From: an uncultured Lachnospiraceae bacterium
GTDB lineage: Bacteria; Bacillota; Clostridia; Lachnospirales; Lachnospiraceae
Length of the DNA stretch: 54,261 nucleotides
Reading direction: 5' to 3'
NCBI GenBank assembly: GCA_944380065.1
Contig: CALWGM010000122.1
Span: 1-54,261, forward strand
Below, piece by piece: positions 46,415 through 53,586 of the stretch (positions are counted from its first letter, which is position 1; every line of letters starts with the position of its first letter). Below the pieces are notes generated by a model, which saw nothing but the letters and a program-made list of their open reading frames with translations, was not told where the DNA came from and made no database searches. The position numbers and the translations under genes are program-made.

Positions 46415-46467
46415 ATAGAAGCTCCCGGAATCCTGGTCTTTTCGACCAGAATTCCGGGAGCTTCTAT
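46415..46467 (-). terminator. Long hairpin after the ABC operon
   Basis: A 23-pair stem with one mismatch: ATAGAAGCTCCCGGAAT, CTGGTC, five-base loop, GACCAG, ATTCCGGGAGCTTCTAT. It lies about 20 bases past the stop codon of the ABC ATPase gene. There is no proper U-run on either strand, only TTTAT a few bases on, so it may act as an RNA-stabilising structure or a weak terminator. Confidence 0.6.
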
Positions 46468-46487
46468 ACAGGTCTTTCTGAAATTTT

Positions 46488-47162
46488 TTATTGTTCTGGT
46501 TCCTCCATACAGTTCCCTTCCCCGCGCGATCTAATACAGGATATAATTTCCCCCATCTCCATCTCATAGATCTCATCACAGAGGATCCGGATGTCCTCGC
46601 TGTTATGGCTGGCCAGGAGGATCAGCCGCCCTTCCCCCTTCAGCTTCAGCAGCAGCTCCCGCACATCCTGCACCCCGTGCTTATCCAGCCCGTTCATGGG
46701 CTCGTCTAAAATCAGGGTTTTCTGCTGTTCCATGATGGCCTGGGCAATCCCCAGACGCTGGCGCATCCCCAGGCTGTATTTGCGCACCGGGAGCTTCAGG
46801 TCCGGGTCCAGCCCCACAAGCGTTAAGGTATCCCGGATCTCCTCCCTGCCCGCCAGCCCCCGGATATCCGCCAGGGCCTTCAGGTTCCGGCAGCCGCTGT
46901 AGTAGGGGATAAACCCGGGCGTCTCCAGGATCACCCCGGCATCCGGCAGGTAATCCACGTCCACGCCCACCTGCTTCCCATCCACCAGCACCTCGCCGCA
47001 GGTGGGGCGGATAAAGCCGCAGATACACCGCATCAGCATCGTCTTCCCGCAGCCGTTATTCCCCACTAATCCGTATATATGCCCGTCTTCCAATTTCAGC
47101 GATATCTGTTTCAGGATCTCCTTTTTTCCCAATGTCAGCGACAGGTTCCTTACCTCGATCAT
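46488..47162 (-). CDS. ABC transporter ATP-binding protein
   Basis: 224 residues from the ATG at 47162 (GGAGGGG upstream). Walker A GNNGCGKT near 35-42, Q-loop region, signature YSLGMRQRLGIAQAIM, Walker B TLILDEPMNGLD and the switch histidine in LASHNSED. It resembles the ATPases of bacteriocin-immunity, BcrA and ABC-2-type exporters, for example MutF/NukF-like. A longer frame to 47297 lies in the neighbouring gene and lacks a ribosome site. It is the last gene of the lipoprotein-permease-permease-ATPase operon. Confidence 0.9.
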   Translation of the reverse strand: MIEVRNLSLTLGKKEILKQISLKLEDGHIYGLVGNNGCGKTMLMRCICGFIRPTCGEVLVDGKQVGVDVDYLPDAGVILETPGFIPYYSGCRNLKALADIRGLAGREEIRDTLTLVGLDPDLKLPVRKYSLGMRQRLGIAQAIMEQQKTLILDEPMNGLDKHGVQDVRELLLKLKGEGRLILLASHNSEDIRILCDEIYEMEMGEIISCIRSRGEGNCMEEPEQ

Positions 47163-47206
47163 TTTGCCCCTCCTTCTTCTGTGCCCTTCCCCGCGGCAGT
47201 TTGCCC

Positions 47207-48094
47207 TCAGGACAGGACCTGGTACCTGCGCGCGGCCACAAAGCAGGCGGTCACCAGCGCCGCGCATCCGCCCCCCAGATACAGGTATGACGCCCACATG
47301 GGGAACACCATGGCGCTCAGGTACTCCTCATAATGCAGCCAGGGCACCGTATGCGGCATGGGGAACACCCACATGGCCGGAAGCTGCACCTCACAGGTCA
47401 CCGCCCCTAAGATTATCAGGAAGCCGTCCGCCAGGATCCCCGCGTATTTTTTCTGCAGCAGGAAGGACCACAGGATCACCATGGACAGCAGCAGGAAATG
47501 GAGATACATCATGCAGGCCGAGTGCAGCAGCGCCATCCCCAGGCCCATCTGCTGGTACAGGTTGCCCGGGACCAGCTGGACCACATAATCCCCGGTACGG
47601 TCCGGATAAACCGATGTGAAATGCGTGACGGCGTCCGAGAAAGAAAACTGCCAGCTGCCGCAGCCCAGCATCAGGATACAGGAAACCACAAACAGGAAAA
47701 CCACCAGGAACAGGCAGGCCTTCATGGCAAACAGGACCTGGCCTGCGATCCAGACCCGTTTCCTGCAGCGGGCCTGGCAGAACAGGTGCGTCCCGTCCCT
47801 CTGGGGGAAATCCGCCACCAGGACCAGGAACAGGACCGGCAGCACCAGCAGGATCACGCCGGAGTTGCAGATCGCCAGGAACCCCTCAAAGACAGATACC
47901 GGTTCCCCCATCAGCCGTGCGCACTCCGCCAGGGGCGCGGCCACCTGCACCCGGATAAACACCACCATGACCGCCAGGATCACCAGCCTGGTGTTCCGGA
48001 ACCATTTCCCAAATTCCAGGGAGGAGATATGGGACGCCGCCTTCCCCGGCCTGTTTCCCGGCAGCCTCCCCTGTGCTTTTATACCCCTATCCAT
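47207..48094 (-). CDS. ABC-2-type permease subunit B of the envelope cluster
   Basis: 295 residues with about six membrane helices, including VILAVMVVFIRVQVAAP, VILLVLPVLFLVLVADF and ACLFLVVFLFVVSCILML; a charged N-terminus of about 25 residues is cytoplasmic. Sequence is too diverged for a named family, but position between a second permease and an ATPase marks it as a transporter membrane subunit. The start has AAGGGG upstream and overlaps the preceding gene by eight bases. GC content is high compared with the lipoprotein gene. Confidence 0.72.
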   Translation of the reverse strand: MDRGIKAQGRLPGNRPGKAASHISSLEFGKWFRNTRLVILAVMVVFIRVQVAAPLAECARLMGEPVSVFEGFLAICNSGVILLVLPVLFLVLVADFPQRDGTHLFCQARCRKRVWIAGQVLFAMKACLFLVVFLFVVSCILMLGCGSWQFSFSDAVTHFTSVYPDRTGDYVVQLVPGNLYQQMGLGMALLHSACMMYLHFLLLSMVILWSFLLQKKYAGILADGFLIILGAVTCEVQLPAMWVFPMPHTVPWLHYEEYLSAMVFPMWASYLYLGGGCAALVTACFVAARRYQVLS

Positions 48095-48920
48095 AATATC
48101 CCCTTCTTTTCACTTCCAGCCAGAACAGAAAAACCAGCGCCACATACACCACGGCCATGAAAACCAGCGACATCCCCCAGTAAAGATCCGCAGATACATC
48201 CATCACCGTGTCCATGGAAAAAATCTGCCCCAGCCCGGGCGCCCCGTCCATGCTGCCGCCCCACAGCAGTTTGTTTACCACCTGCGTATAGACATAATTC
48301 ATCAGGAACGGCAGGCACAGCAGCATATACCGGTCCCTGACCGCCACCGCCACCCCGATCCCGAAAAAACTGACAAAGATCCCATAGAGGAAAAACCCCA
48401 GCAGGCGTTTCACGATCACCACCGCCGACGACGACGCCCCGTATATTTCCAGGTAAAACCCCTGTTCCTCCGGCGGGAAACCGGAAAAGGCCGGGAACAC
48501 AGCCGCCATCAAAAGCCCGAACAGCCCGTAGCCTGCCGCAGCCCCGACCCCACCGGCCAGCGCCCCGCCGGTGACCTTCCCCATACAATAGCGGAGGTTG
48601 CCTGCCCGCAGCAGAACCGCCCCGGTCTCCCCGCTCTGGCGCTCGGAGGACAGGGTGGCCAGATAGCCGAAGGTGGTCAGGAGGGGCAGGATCAGCGTCA
48701 GCCAGCCGCTGCAGCCATTCAACCAGAGCACCAGACCGCTCTGGTCCACCGTCTGCCCATCCACGCCCCGTACCATCATTTCCAGGATGGTACGGCTTTT
48801 CCCGGTATAATCGTACTCCCCGATGGCTGCCAGGCAGAGGGCCAGCGTCCCCAGCGCCGCCAGCAGGAAAAAGGGGAAATACATACATTTTTTAAACTCT
48901 GTCCTGATACACCGGATCAT
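48087..48920 (-). CDS. ABC-2-type permease subunit A of the envelope cluster
   Basis: 277 residues from the ATG at 48920 (GGGGGGAG upstream), six predicted membrane helices: FFLLAALGTLALCLAAIG, WLTLILPLLTTFGYLATL, AAAGYGLFGLLMAAVFP and others. The conserved early stretch TEFKKCMYFPFF followed by a periplasmic loop and GYLATLSSERQSGETG is of ABC-2 type (compare GYxxxxxRxxGxxxx). With the other permease and ATPase it forms a heterodimeric exporter or flippase-like complex. Confidence 0.75.
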   Translation of the reverse strand: MIRCIRTEFKKCMYFPFFLLAALGTLALCLAAIGEYDYTGKSRTILEMMVRGVDGQTVDQSGLVLWLNGCSGWLTLILPLLTTFGYLATLSSERQSGETGAVLLRAGNLRYCMGKVTGGALAGGVGAAAGYGLFGLLMAAVFPAFSGFPPEEQGFYLEIYGASSSAVVIVKRLLGFFLYGIFVSFFGIGVAVAVRDRYMLLCLPFLMNYVYTQVVNKLLWGGSMDGAPGLGQIFSMDTVMDVSADLYWGMSLVFMAVVYVALVFLFWLEVKRRGYYG

Positions 48921-48945
48921 CTTCACTCCCCCCATCATCCTCTAA

Positions 48946-50208
48946 TTACTTCACCTGATGCCGTTCCGGGATTGTATAATAGTATAAATCTCCGGTCAGT
49001 ACATCCACATAAGCCACTAATTTTTCTCCCTTGGTATGATTCGTTCCTTCAAATTTCCACGAAGGAAGAAGCATCCTATCAGAATTATCGGTTTCAGCAT
49101 CATACGGCGCATACACCATGGATAGTTTTTCCACATCCATCCGCAAGCCGGAGGCCAGTTTTTCACTGAGCAGTTGTGCTGCGTCTTCTACACCCATGAT
49201 CCTGCTGTCCGTATACAGTTCTGTAAGAGGCATACATTCGCTATTTCCCCGATATGCGCTGACACCGGTATCATCCACAATGTAGACATACTTGCTATCC
49301 TCAGCCGGAAGATACGGACAGCCAACCAATTGGAATCCACCATACACCTGACAGGAAACCGGAATTCCTTTATAAATTCTGTGGGTAAGGTATTCGTATC
49401 CGTAAACATCTCCCAGATGAAATACATTTACTTTTTCCACACCTAAAGTTACTCCATCTGCCGGAGTGGTAACGGTACCATGATCAAAATAATCTGTCAG
49501 CAGATCCGCCCCTTCCTGTATGGTCAATTCTCCAGAAATTAGGGGATAAGACTGCGCGCCTATTTCCTCAAGAGTTCCTGAGGCTTCTATATCCCCAGTG
49601 TAAACCTTTTCTACCTCATAGATCGCCAGCTCATCTTTTCCAAGATATTCCGTCATTTTCCCGTCTGCCATGTCATAATAGACCATATAATGACAATCCC
49701 TTGTGGATATGAAGGCTCCCCTGCCATCTTTCAGATCCATGTGCTCCGCCAACGCAGGATAATTATAAGGATACTCCCGGTCTTCCTGCCATCCGGCCTC
49801 TGAAGTGTGGATCCTCACTTCCTTTTCCATATCCACCTGATCACTTTTTCCAGTCTCCTCCAGCCACTGACCAATCAGATCCCAGCTTTCCTGCGGAGCA
49901 ACGACAAGTTCTTCTTCCTTTAAAAGAGAAACCTCCTCACCGTCTGGGAAATCTGCAAATTCAGCAGATGAAAAAGAAAGATTTTCATAGTCCGCATTCC
50001 GGATACGCTCTGTTTCCAATTTGTAATCTTCCCGATATTCTGAAATCGGGACACGGTTCTCCAGAAGCCTATTTTTATAGTCTTTTTCATCCAGCCATTT
50101 ATTAGAACTTATTTCCTTTTCTTCATTATCCGTAAAACTTCCACAAGCAGAAACACAACATAAAACTACTATCCCCGAAATTATAAATGCCCATTTTTTA
50201 TGTTGCAT
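48946..50208 (-). CDS. Secreted lipoprotein of unknown function
   Basis: 420 residues. A type-II signal peptide: FIISGIVVLCCVSAC with the lipobox VSAC and acceptor cysteine at about residue 22, followed by a Gly-Ser. The mature part is charged, Asp/Glu/Tyr-rich and without cysteine pairs; the C-terminal third (KLVAYVDVLTGDLYYYTI) resembles PepSY-like or YcdB-like beta strands, but no family can be named with confidence. AAGGAG lies nine bases before the ATG. Composition is clearly more AT-rich than the permease genes that follow. It lies outside the membrane next to an ABC exporter, so an immunity, sensor or substrate-handling role is likely. Confidence 0.75.
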   Translation of the reverse strand: MQHKKWAFIISGIVVLCCVSACGSFTDNEEKEISSNKWLDEKDYKNRLLENRVPISEYREDYKLETERIRNADYENLSFSSAEFADFPDGEEVSLLKEEELVVAPQESWDLIGQWLEETGKSDQVDMEKEVRIHTSEAGWQEDREYPYNYPALAEHMDLKDGRGAFISTRDCHYMVYYDMADGKMTEYLGKDELAIYEVEKVYTGDIEASGTLEEIGAQSYPLISGELTIQEGADLLTDYFDHGTVTTPADGVTLGVEKVNVFHLGDVYGYEYLTHRIYKGIPVSCQVYGGFQLVGCPYLPAEDSKYVYIVDDTGVSAYRGNSECMPLTELYTDSRIMGVEDAAQLLSEKLASGLRMDVEKLSMVYAPYDAETDNSDRMLLPSWKFEGTNHTKGEKLVAYVDVLTGDLYYYTIPERHQVK

Positions 50209-50236
50209 GAAATATTCTCCTTTTTTAAACTTGATA

Positions 50237-50279
50237 GGCGATTATTAAATCGCCAAACCCATTGATTTTACTGGGTTTG
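50237..50279 (-). other. Tandem hairpins in the lipoprotein-operon leader
   Basis: Two adjacent short hairpins immediately before the lipoprotein ribosome site: GGCGATT-ATTA-AATCGCC, and AAACCCA with TGGGTTT. They may slow decay or affect translation; no ligand-binding pattern was recognised. Weak promoter candidates exist farther upstream (TTACCA, 17 bases, TATATA near 50290-50320), which I do not trust. Confidence 0.5.
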
Positions 50280-50293
50280 CTTACCTCTTTTAT

Positions 50294-50371
50294 ATAAATT
50301 TTCTCTCCGCAGGTGGTAAAATAGCAGTAACTACACCAACATATCTACTACCCACGGAGGAGAAAATTTAT
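50294..50371. repeat. Inverted repeat with an orphan start signal
   Basis: Arms ATAAATTTTCTCTCCG and CGGAGGAGAAAATTTAT, 16 pairs with one bulge, separated by about 45 bases. The right arm doubles as an excellent ribosome site (GGAGGAG) followed by ATG at 50370 on the plus strand, but the frame closes after 12 codons. It could be a stem in the minus-strand leader or the end of a lost mobile element. The rest of the 327-base gap holds only the hairpins at either side. Confidence 0.5.
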
Positions 50372-50485
50372 GTGTACCAAATATCATCAGTCTTCCCTTA
50401 TCTTATAGAAAATCTTTTCTTATTTATATGGGAGAGCTATCCACATCTGGGGTATATTGTTTTAACAATTACCTATAAAGCTTGA

Positions 50486-50507
50486 TGCCTTGAAAAATCT
50501 CAAGGCA
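50486..50507 (-). terminator. Weak terminator-like hairpin after the secreted-protein gene
   Basis: TGCCTTGA, a short loop and TCAAGGCA, 28 bases past the stop codon on the minus strand, followed by only a loose T-rich stretch. Partial read-through to the lipoprotein-ABC operon is therefore plausible. Confidence 0.55.
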
Positions 50508-50535
50508 CCAAATTTTAATTCATTATCAAAACCTG

Positions 50536-50943
50536 TTATCTTGCGCGTATCTCGCCCCTGCCAGTTGCTGTTGTAGAAGCTGTAAATGGTTTTAATTCAA
50601 GCTTAAATTTTACATTACCTGATACGGTATAGTTAAGACCAAAATTTTTGCTGCCAGTATAAGTTATACGCAATTTATTTCCTGATTCATTACCATTCTT
50701 TATTCCTCCACCAGCAGATGTAGAAATCACCACATCACCCCCGGTTAATTTTGTACATCTGTTCTCAAATCCCAAAGCAGAATAAGCAACTGTTGCATAA
50801 TCTACAGGGTTAGCTACTGTTGTCGGTGCTCCTCTTTGATAATTAACTTCCCATGCATTAACTGTCGCCGCAGATGCCGTTGTTGCAAACATCCCCACTG
50901 CCAACGCGGCCACTGATAATAAAGCGATAATTCTTTTTTTCAT
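50536..50943 (-). CDS. Secreted small protein of the BlaI/M56 cluster
   Basis: 135 residues from the ATG at 50943 (GAAGGAG six bases upstream). A classical signal peptide (MKKRIIALLSVAALAVG..., cleavage probably after ASA near residue 25) leaves about 110 residues rich in Thr, Ser, Asn, Gly and alternating hydrophobics, with a single Cys, the start VNAWEVNYQRGAP and strand-like tail KFKLELKPF. A beta-sandwich is likely; no known family was recognised. Its leader (51379 to 50944) is long and structured, and its promoter carries the same operator-like motif as blaI, so it is the probable main output of this regulator. Could be a bacteriocin, a bait or an envelope protein; not decidable. Confidence 0.75.
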   Translation of the reverse strand: MKKRIIALLSVAALAVGMFATTASAATVNAWEVNYQRGAPTTVANPVDYATVAYSALGFENRCTKLTGGDVVISTSAGGGIKNGNESGNKLRITYTGSKNFGLNYTVSGNVKFKLELKPFTASTTATGRGEIRAR

Positions 50944-51180
50944 CTTCTTCTCCTTCCCCGGGAATATATGTTCCATATCTTTCCCAAATTAGAGTTTTTC
51001 AGTCTTTAATTGCAGTTCCTGTCCCTTCTCCAAAATTCTCATCCCAGCACATAGATAATCCTGCGTGTATTTTGAGAAAGGATTTCTGTTCACAGTAACT
51101 TCGCAAAGGTAACTTCACAAATCTTCCTGAACATGAATTTTATACTTTTCTTCTTTCAAAAAAAATGTTATTCTATATAT

Positions 51181-51244
51181 GTCCTTCCCATAGAAATCAA
51201 AATGTTTTGATTGTGACTTGCCGGTCAACAAATATGAGAAGGAC
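51181..51244 (-). ncRNA. Candidate three-way-junction leader RNA
   Basis: On the minus strand a 12-pair outer stem (GTCCTTCTCATA with TATGGGAAGGAC, one wobble) encloses two inner hairpins: TTGTTGAC with GTCACAA around CGGCAA, and TCAAAA with TTTTGA. The element begins three bases after a nine-codon leader frame and is followed by an eight-T run at about 51157-51164. No known riboswitch class was recognised. Confidence 0.45.
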
Positions 51245-51247
51245 TTT

Positions 51248-51277
51248 TTATTTCCCAACATTCTGTATACATTTCAT
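51248..51277 (-). CDS. Nine-residue leader peptide in the secreted-protein leader
   Basis: ATG at 51277 with a near-perfect ribosome site GGGAGGTGA six bases upstream encodes MKCIQNVGK and a stop codon. The strength of the site and its position between the promoter and the structured element argue that it is a regulatory leader peptide; it is too short for protein function on its own. A GTG in another frame, which overlaps the ribosome site, would give about 20 residues and run into the structure. Confidence 0.4.
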   Translation of the reverse strand: MKCIQNVGK

Positions 51278-51366
51278 ATACGCTCACCTCCCTGCCAAAA
51301 GCAATCCATGAAACATTCTGCGAAACATATCCCCGCAGTTCTGTTTCTGCAAATATATCTGTTTAT

Positions 51367-51407
51367 TTGGACATGTTTATCATATCAGATTTGTTTATTA
51401 TTGTCAA
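51367..51407 (-). promoter_or_regulatory. Promoter with BlaI-like operator for the secreted-protein transcript
   Basis: TTGACA, 17 bases, TATGAT on the minus strand, followed directly by AAACATGTCCAA. The 18-base stretch TATGATAAACATGTCCAA matches TATAATAAATATGTCTAA at the blaI promoter in 15 positions. In the other orientation the core reads GACATGTTTA, close to the BlaI/MecI/CopY pattern TACA-N2-TGTA. The transcript leader to the secreted gene is about 430 bases. Confidence 0.7.
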
Positions 51408-51477
51408 TCGCTTTTTGTATATATCTACCAAACGATATGCGAAAACCCAGGCAGAGTATTTATATGTTCACCAAAAG

Positions 51478-51521
51478 CAAAATGCCCTTCCGTCATCATT
51501 TACCTGATAACAGAAAGGCAT
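51478..51521 (-). terminator. Terminator after the M56 gene
   Basis: ATGCCTTTC-GTTATC with GATGAC-GAAGGGCAT and a following TTTT on the minus strand. It separates the blaI-M56 operon from the promoter of the secreted-protein transcript. Confidence 0.75.
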
Positions 51522-51537
51522 CCTGCAGCTTCTAAGG

Positions 51538-52911
51538 CTAATAGACGTCATATACACCACTGACTGATATCGTGGTATCTCCAGGGTTCTCTACATAGAC
51601 CCGGTAATACCCCGTCTCAGATATGGTGAATGTATGGGATACTTTTGTAGTCCCCGACACATACCGCTTACTTCCGTTTGGATGGATGATCCCTGCCCGA
51701 ATAGTCCTGCCTGATGGGTTACGCACTGAAACAGAAATCCACTCTCCAGCCTCCGCCCGGATCGTTTTCGCAGTTCTGGTCAGGCTGTTCGGATAAACTG
51801 TCCAGTTAAATGTGGCGGAAGAAGCGCGGGCATTCTCTTCCACCTCGCCGTCATACACTCTGACATCCGGCCTGGTCTCCGCCTCTGTGTATTCTTCCTC
51901 CGCCGGATCATTGGCACAATGCTTCTCGCAGATCTCTTCCGCGGTCTCCTCATTGATCTTTTGCAGTACCTCTGCGGCCCTGACAGATGTGGCAGGCAGG
52001 ATACTCCCGCTGCAGCCCACAATCCCTGCCAGCAGCAGTGCAGCCAGCGCCTTTGATTTCCGTTTTTTCTTATAGCATTTCAACACGTGTCTCATCCTTT
52101 TCCTTAAATCGCTCTCGTTTTCCACCAGCCGGGATACCGGTTCCCGGATCAGGGAATACTGTTCCACCATATCCAGGATCACCGTATAATACTGCCGGGC
52201 GCCTTTCTCCCGGCACGCTTCATAATCACAGGCATATTCGCTCCATCGGTTCATCCCCTTTACTATCCACCATGCCACAGGATTCATAAAATGGATGGCC
52301 CGCACGCACAGGGCCAGATTTTTCATCAGGATATCCCGGTGCTTCACATGAGTCAGCTCATGGGTGAACACTACCTGCAGCTCTTCCTCCGTGTATTCCC
52401 TGACCGGAAGCAGGATCATCGGGGCAAAACATCCGGTCACCTGGGGCACCATGACCCGGTACGACTGTCCTGCACGGATCCTTTTCCCCATTTTCCCCAG
52501 GGAAAGCCGCCGGAGCGTTTCCTCAAATACGCGCTGTGTCTCCCGGCTGCAGGGGATGGCCGACCTGCGGATCTCTGCCACCCGGTACAGGCTCCGGAAG
52601 TACAGCACCATGCAGACTCCCATACCGGTCACCCAGACAGCAAACCAGATCTCTGCAGCCTGATGCAGCGCAGGGCTTCCCAGCAGCAGGTCGCCGCCCC
52701 ATGTACCGCCATATATGTCACGATGATTCAGCCACAGCCAGGACAGTGGGCACAGCCAGAAAATCAGCCCCGCCTGCCACAGGCGGCAGGAAATATGCAG
52801 GAACCCGGATCGCTCCAGCAATTTCCCCAAAATTCCCCAGACAGCTGTGACACAGCTGCCGCATACGGTCATGGAAAAAACGAGATACATTACATTAAGT
52901 GTCCAGTACAT
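51538..52911 (-). CDS. M56-family (BlaR1/MecR1-like) membrane protease with an extracellular beta domain
   Basis: 457 residues. Three or four N-terminal membrane helices, the zinc-protease motif FTHELTHVKH at about 192-201 on the cytosolic side, a further helix (ALAALLLAGIVGCSGSI, about 290-310), then about 95 extracellular residues (from about 365) forming a beta domain with SVSVRNPSGRTIRAGIIHP and TISETGYYRVYVENP. BlaR1-type proteins sense an outside signal and cleave the BlaI repressor; here the penicillin-binding sensor domain is replaced, so a beta-lactam is probably not the signal. It overlaps blaI by 17 bases. Confidence 0.88.
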   Translation of the reverse strand: MYWTLNVMYLVFSMTVCGSCVTAVWGILGKLLERSGFLHISCRLWQAGLIFWLCPLSWLWLNHRDIYGGTWGGDLLLGSPALHQAAEIWFAVWVTGMGVCMVLYFRSLYRVAEIRRSAIPCSRETQRVFEETLRRLSLGKMGKRIRAGQSYRVMVPQVTGCFAPMILLPVREYTEEELQVVFTHELTHVKHRDILMKNLALCVRAIHFMNPVAWWIVKGMNRWSEYACDYEACREKGARQYYTVILDMVEQYSLIREPVSRLVENESDLRKRMRHVLKCYKKKRKSKALAALLLAGIVGCSGSILPATSVRAAEVLQKINEETAEEICEKHCANDPAEEEYTEAETRPDVRVYDGEVEENARASSATFNWTVYPNSLTRTAKTIRAEAGEWISVSVRNPSGRTIRAGIIHPNGSKRYVSGTTKVSHTFTISETGYYRVYVENPGDTTISVSGVYDVY

Positions 52912-53287
52912 CCAGTATACTCCTCATTTTCGCGATCTCTTCTTTGGAAATCTCCCGGGCCTCAAACAGGGCGCTCATCATCTCGGAAGGACTGCCACCA
53001 AACCAGAAATCGGTCTCCTCCCGGAGCATTTGCTCCATATAGGGCTTTTCCGCGACCTCCGCATGGATATAGGCCTTCTTCCCCTCCCGGCGGGTACTGA
53101 CATACCCCTTCTCCGTCAGTTTCCCTAAAAACGTCACGATCGTCGAGCGGGCATAGTCCCGGTGGTACCGTTCATTAAACCGCGCTATGATCTCCTGGAT
53201 GGAAAGCTCCCTCTCCGCGTCCCAGATCAGCTTCATCATCAGAGTCTCGCAATGGCTCAAAGCGTTGGATTCACTCTTTCTGCGCAT
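52895..53287 (-). CDS. blaI: BlaI/MecI/CopY-family transcriptional repressor
   Basis: 130 residues. N-terminal winged helix with CETLMMKLIWDAERELSIQE and YARSTIVTFLGKLTEKGYV (recognition helix), and a C-terminal dimerisation region; this is where the M56 protease would cut. AAGGAGGTGAT precedes the ATG. Its own promoter carries the shared motif, so autoregulation is expected, as in bla and mec loci. Confidence 0.92.
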   Translation of the reverse strand: MRRKSESNALSHCETLMMKLIWDAERELSIQEIIARFNERYHRDYARSTIVTFLGKLTEKGYVSTRREGKKAYIHAEVAEKPYMEQMLREETDFWFGGSPSEMMSALFEAREISKEEIAKMRSILDVLDT

Positions 53288-53315
53288 CTTATCACCTCCT
53301 TCCTATTTTATTTCC

Positions 53316-53357
53316 TTAGACATATTTATTATAATAATTTGCGTGTCTTTTTGTCAA
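53316..53357 (-). promoter_or_regulatory. blaI promoter with operator-like motif
   Basis: TTGACA, 18 bases, TATAAT on the minus strand, followed by AAATATGTCTAA. In the plus direction the core reads GACATATTTA, similar to TACA-N2-TGTA of the BlaI family. The same motif recurs at the secreted-protein promoter. Confidence 0.75.
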
Positions 53358-53386
53358 GCATTTTCCATGAAAAAATGTCAAAAATT

Positions 53387-53440
53387 CAGGAGGCTGCTGC
53401 AAAAGCAAAAAATAATCACTGCTTTTGCAACAGCCTCCTG
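53387..53440 (-). terminator. Strong hairpin terminator upstream of blaI
   Basis: A 20-pair stem with one mismatch (CAGGAGGCTGTTGCAAAAGC with GCTTTTGCAGCAGCCTCCTG), A/T-rich loop, followed on the minus strand by AATTTTTG. It would stop transcripts from the right before the blaI promoter. Its sequence has the look of a terminator repeated in related genomes, which I cannot check here. The bases between it and 53586 hold no convincing gene. Confidence 0.75.
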
Positions 53441-53586
53441 GCCTTGTGATTTCTGTTCGTCCGGGGGAACCGGAAAGTACACCTCAGAGCATGATATCTT
53501 CCGGTGATGGAAGCAGATCCGCTTTCACAATGTTCCTGTTCTGGACTTTTGAAAAGAGAACTCGTTTTCCCCAATGGCACTTTCTG

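Noticed and set aside
47616..49169. A 517-codon open frame on the plus strand across the permease genes
   Set aside because: It crosses two well-supported minus-strand genes, is low-complexity (His, Pro, Gln, Arg) and has no ribosome site.
50536..50943. Secreted protein as a lactococcin-972-type bacteriocin
   Set aside because: It has a signal peptide and an ABC transporter nearby, but the mature sequence lacks the family's recognisable pattern.
50999..51118. A 39-codon GTG frame in the leader of the secreted-protein gene, with AGGA upstream
   Set aside because: Weak ribosome site, unremarkable sequence and position in a structured leader; cannot be told from chance.
53441..53586. Open frame of about 60 codons between the small membrane gene and the hairpin
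   Set aside because: It has no start signal and ends inside the terminator stem, so it is read as chance.
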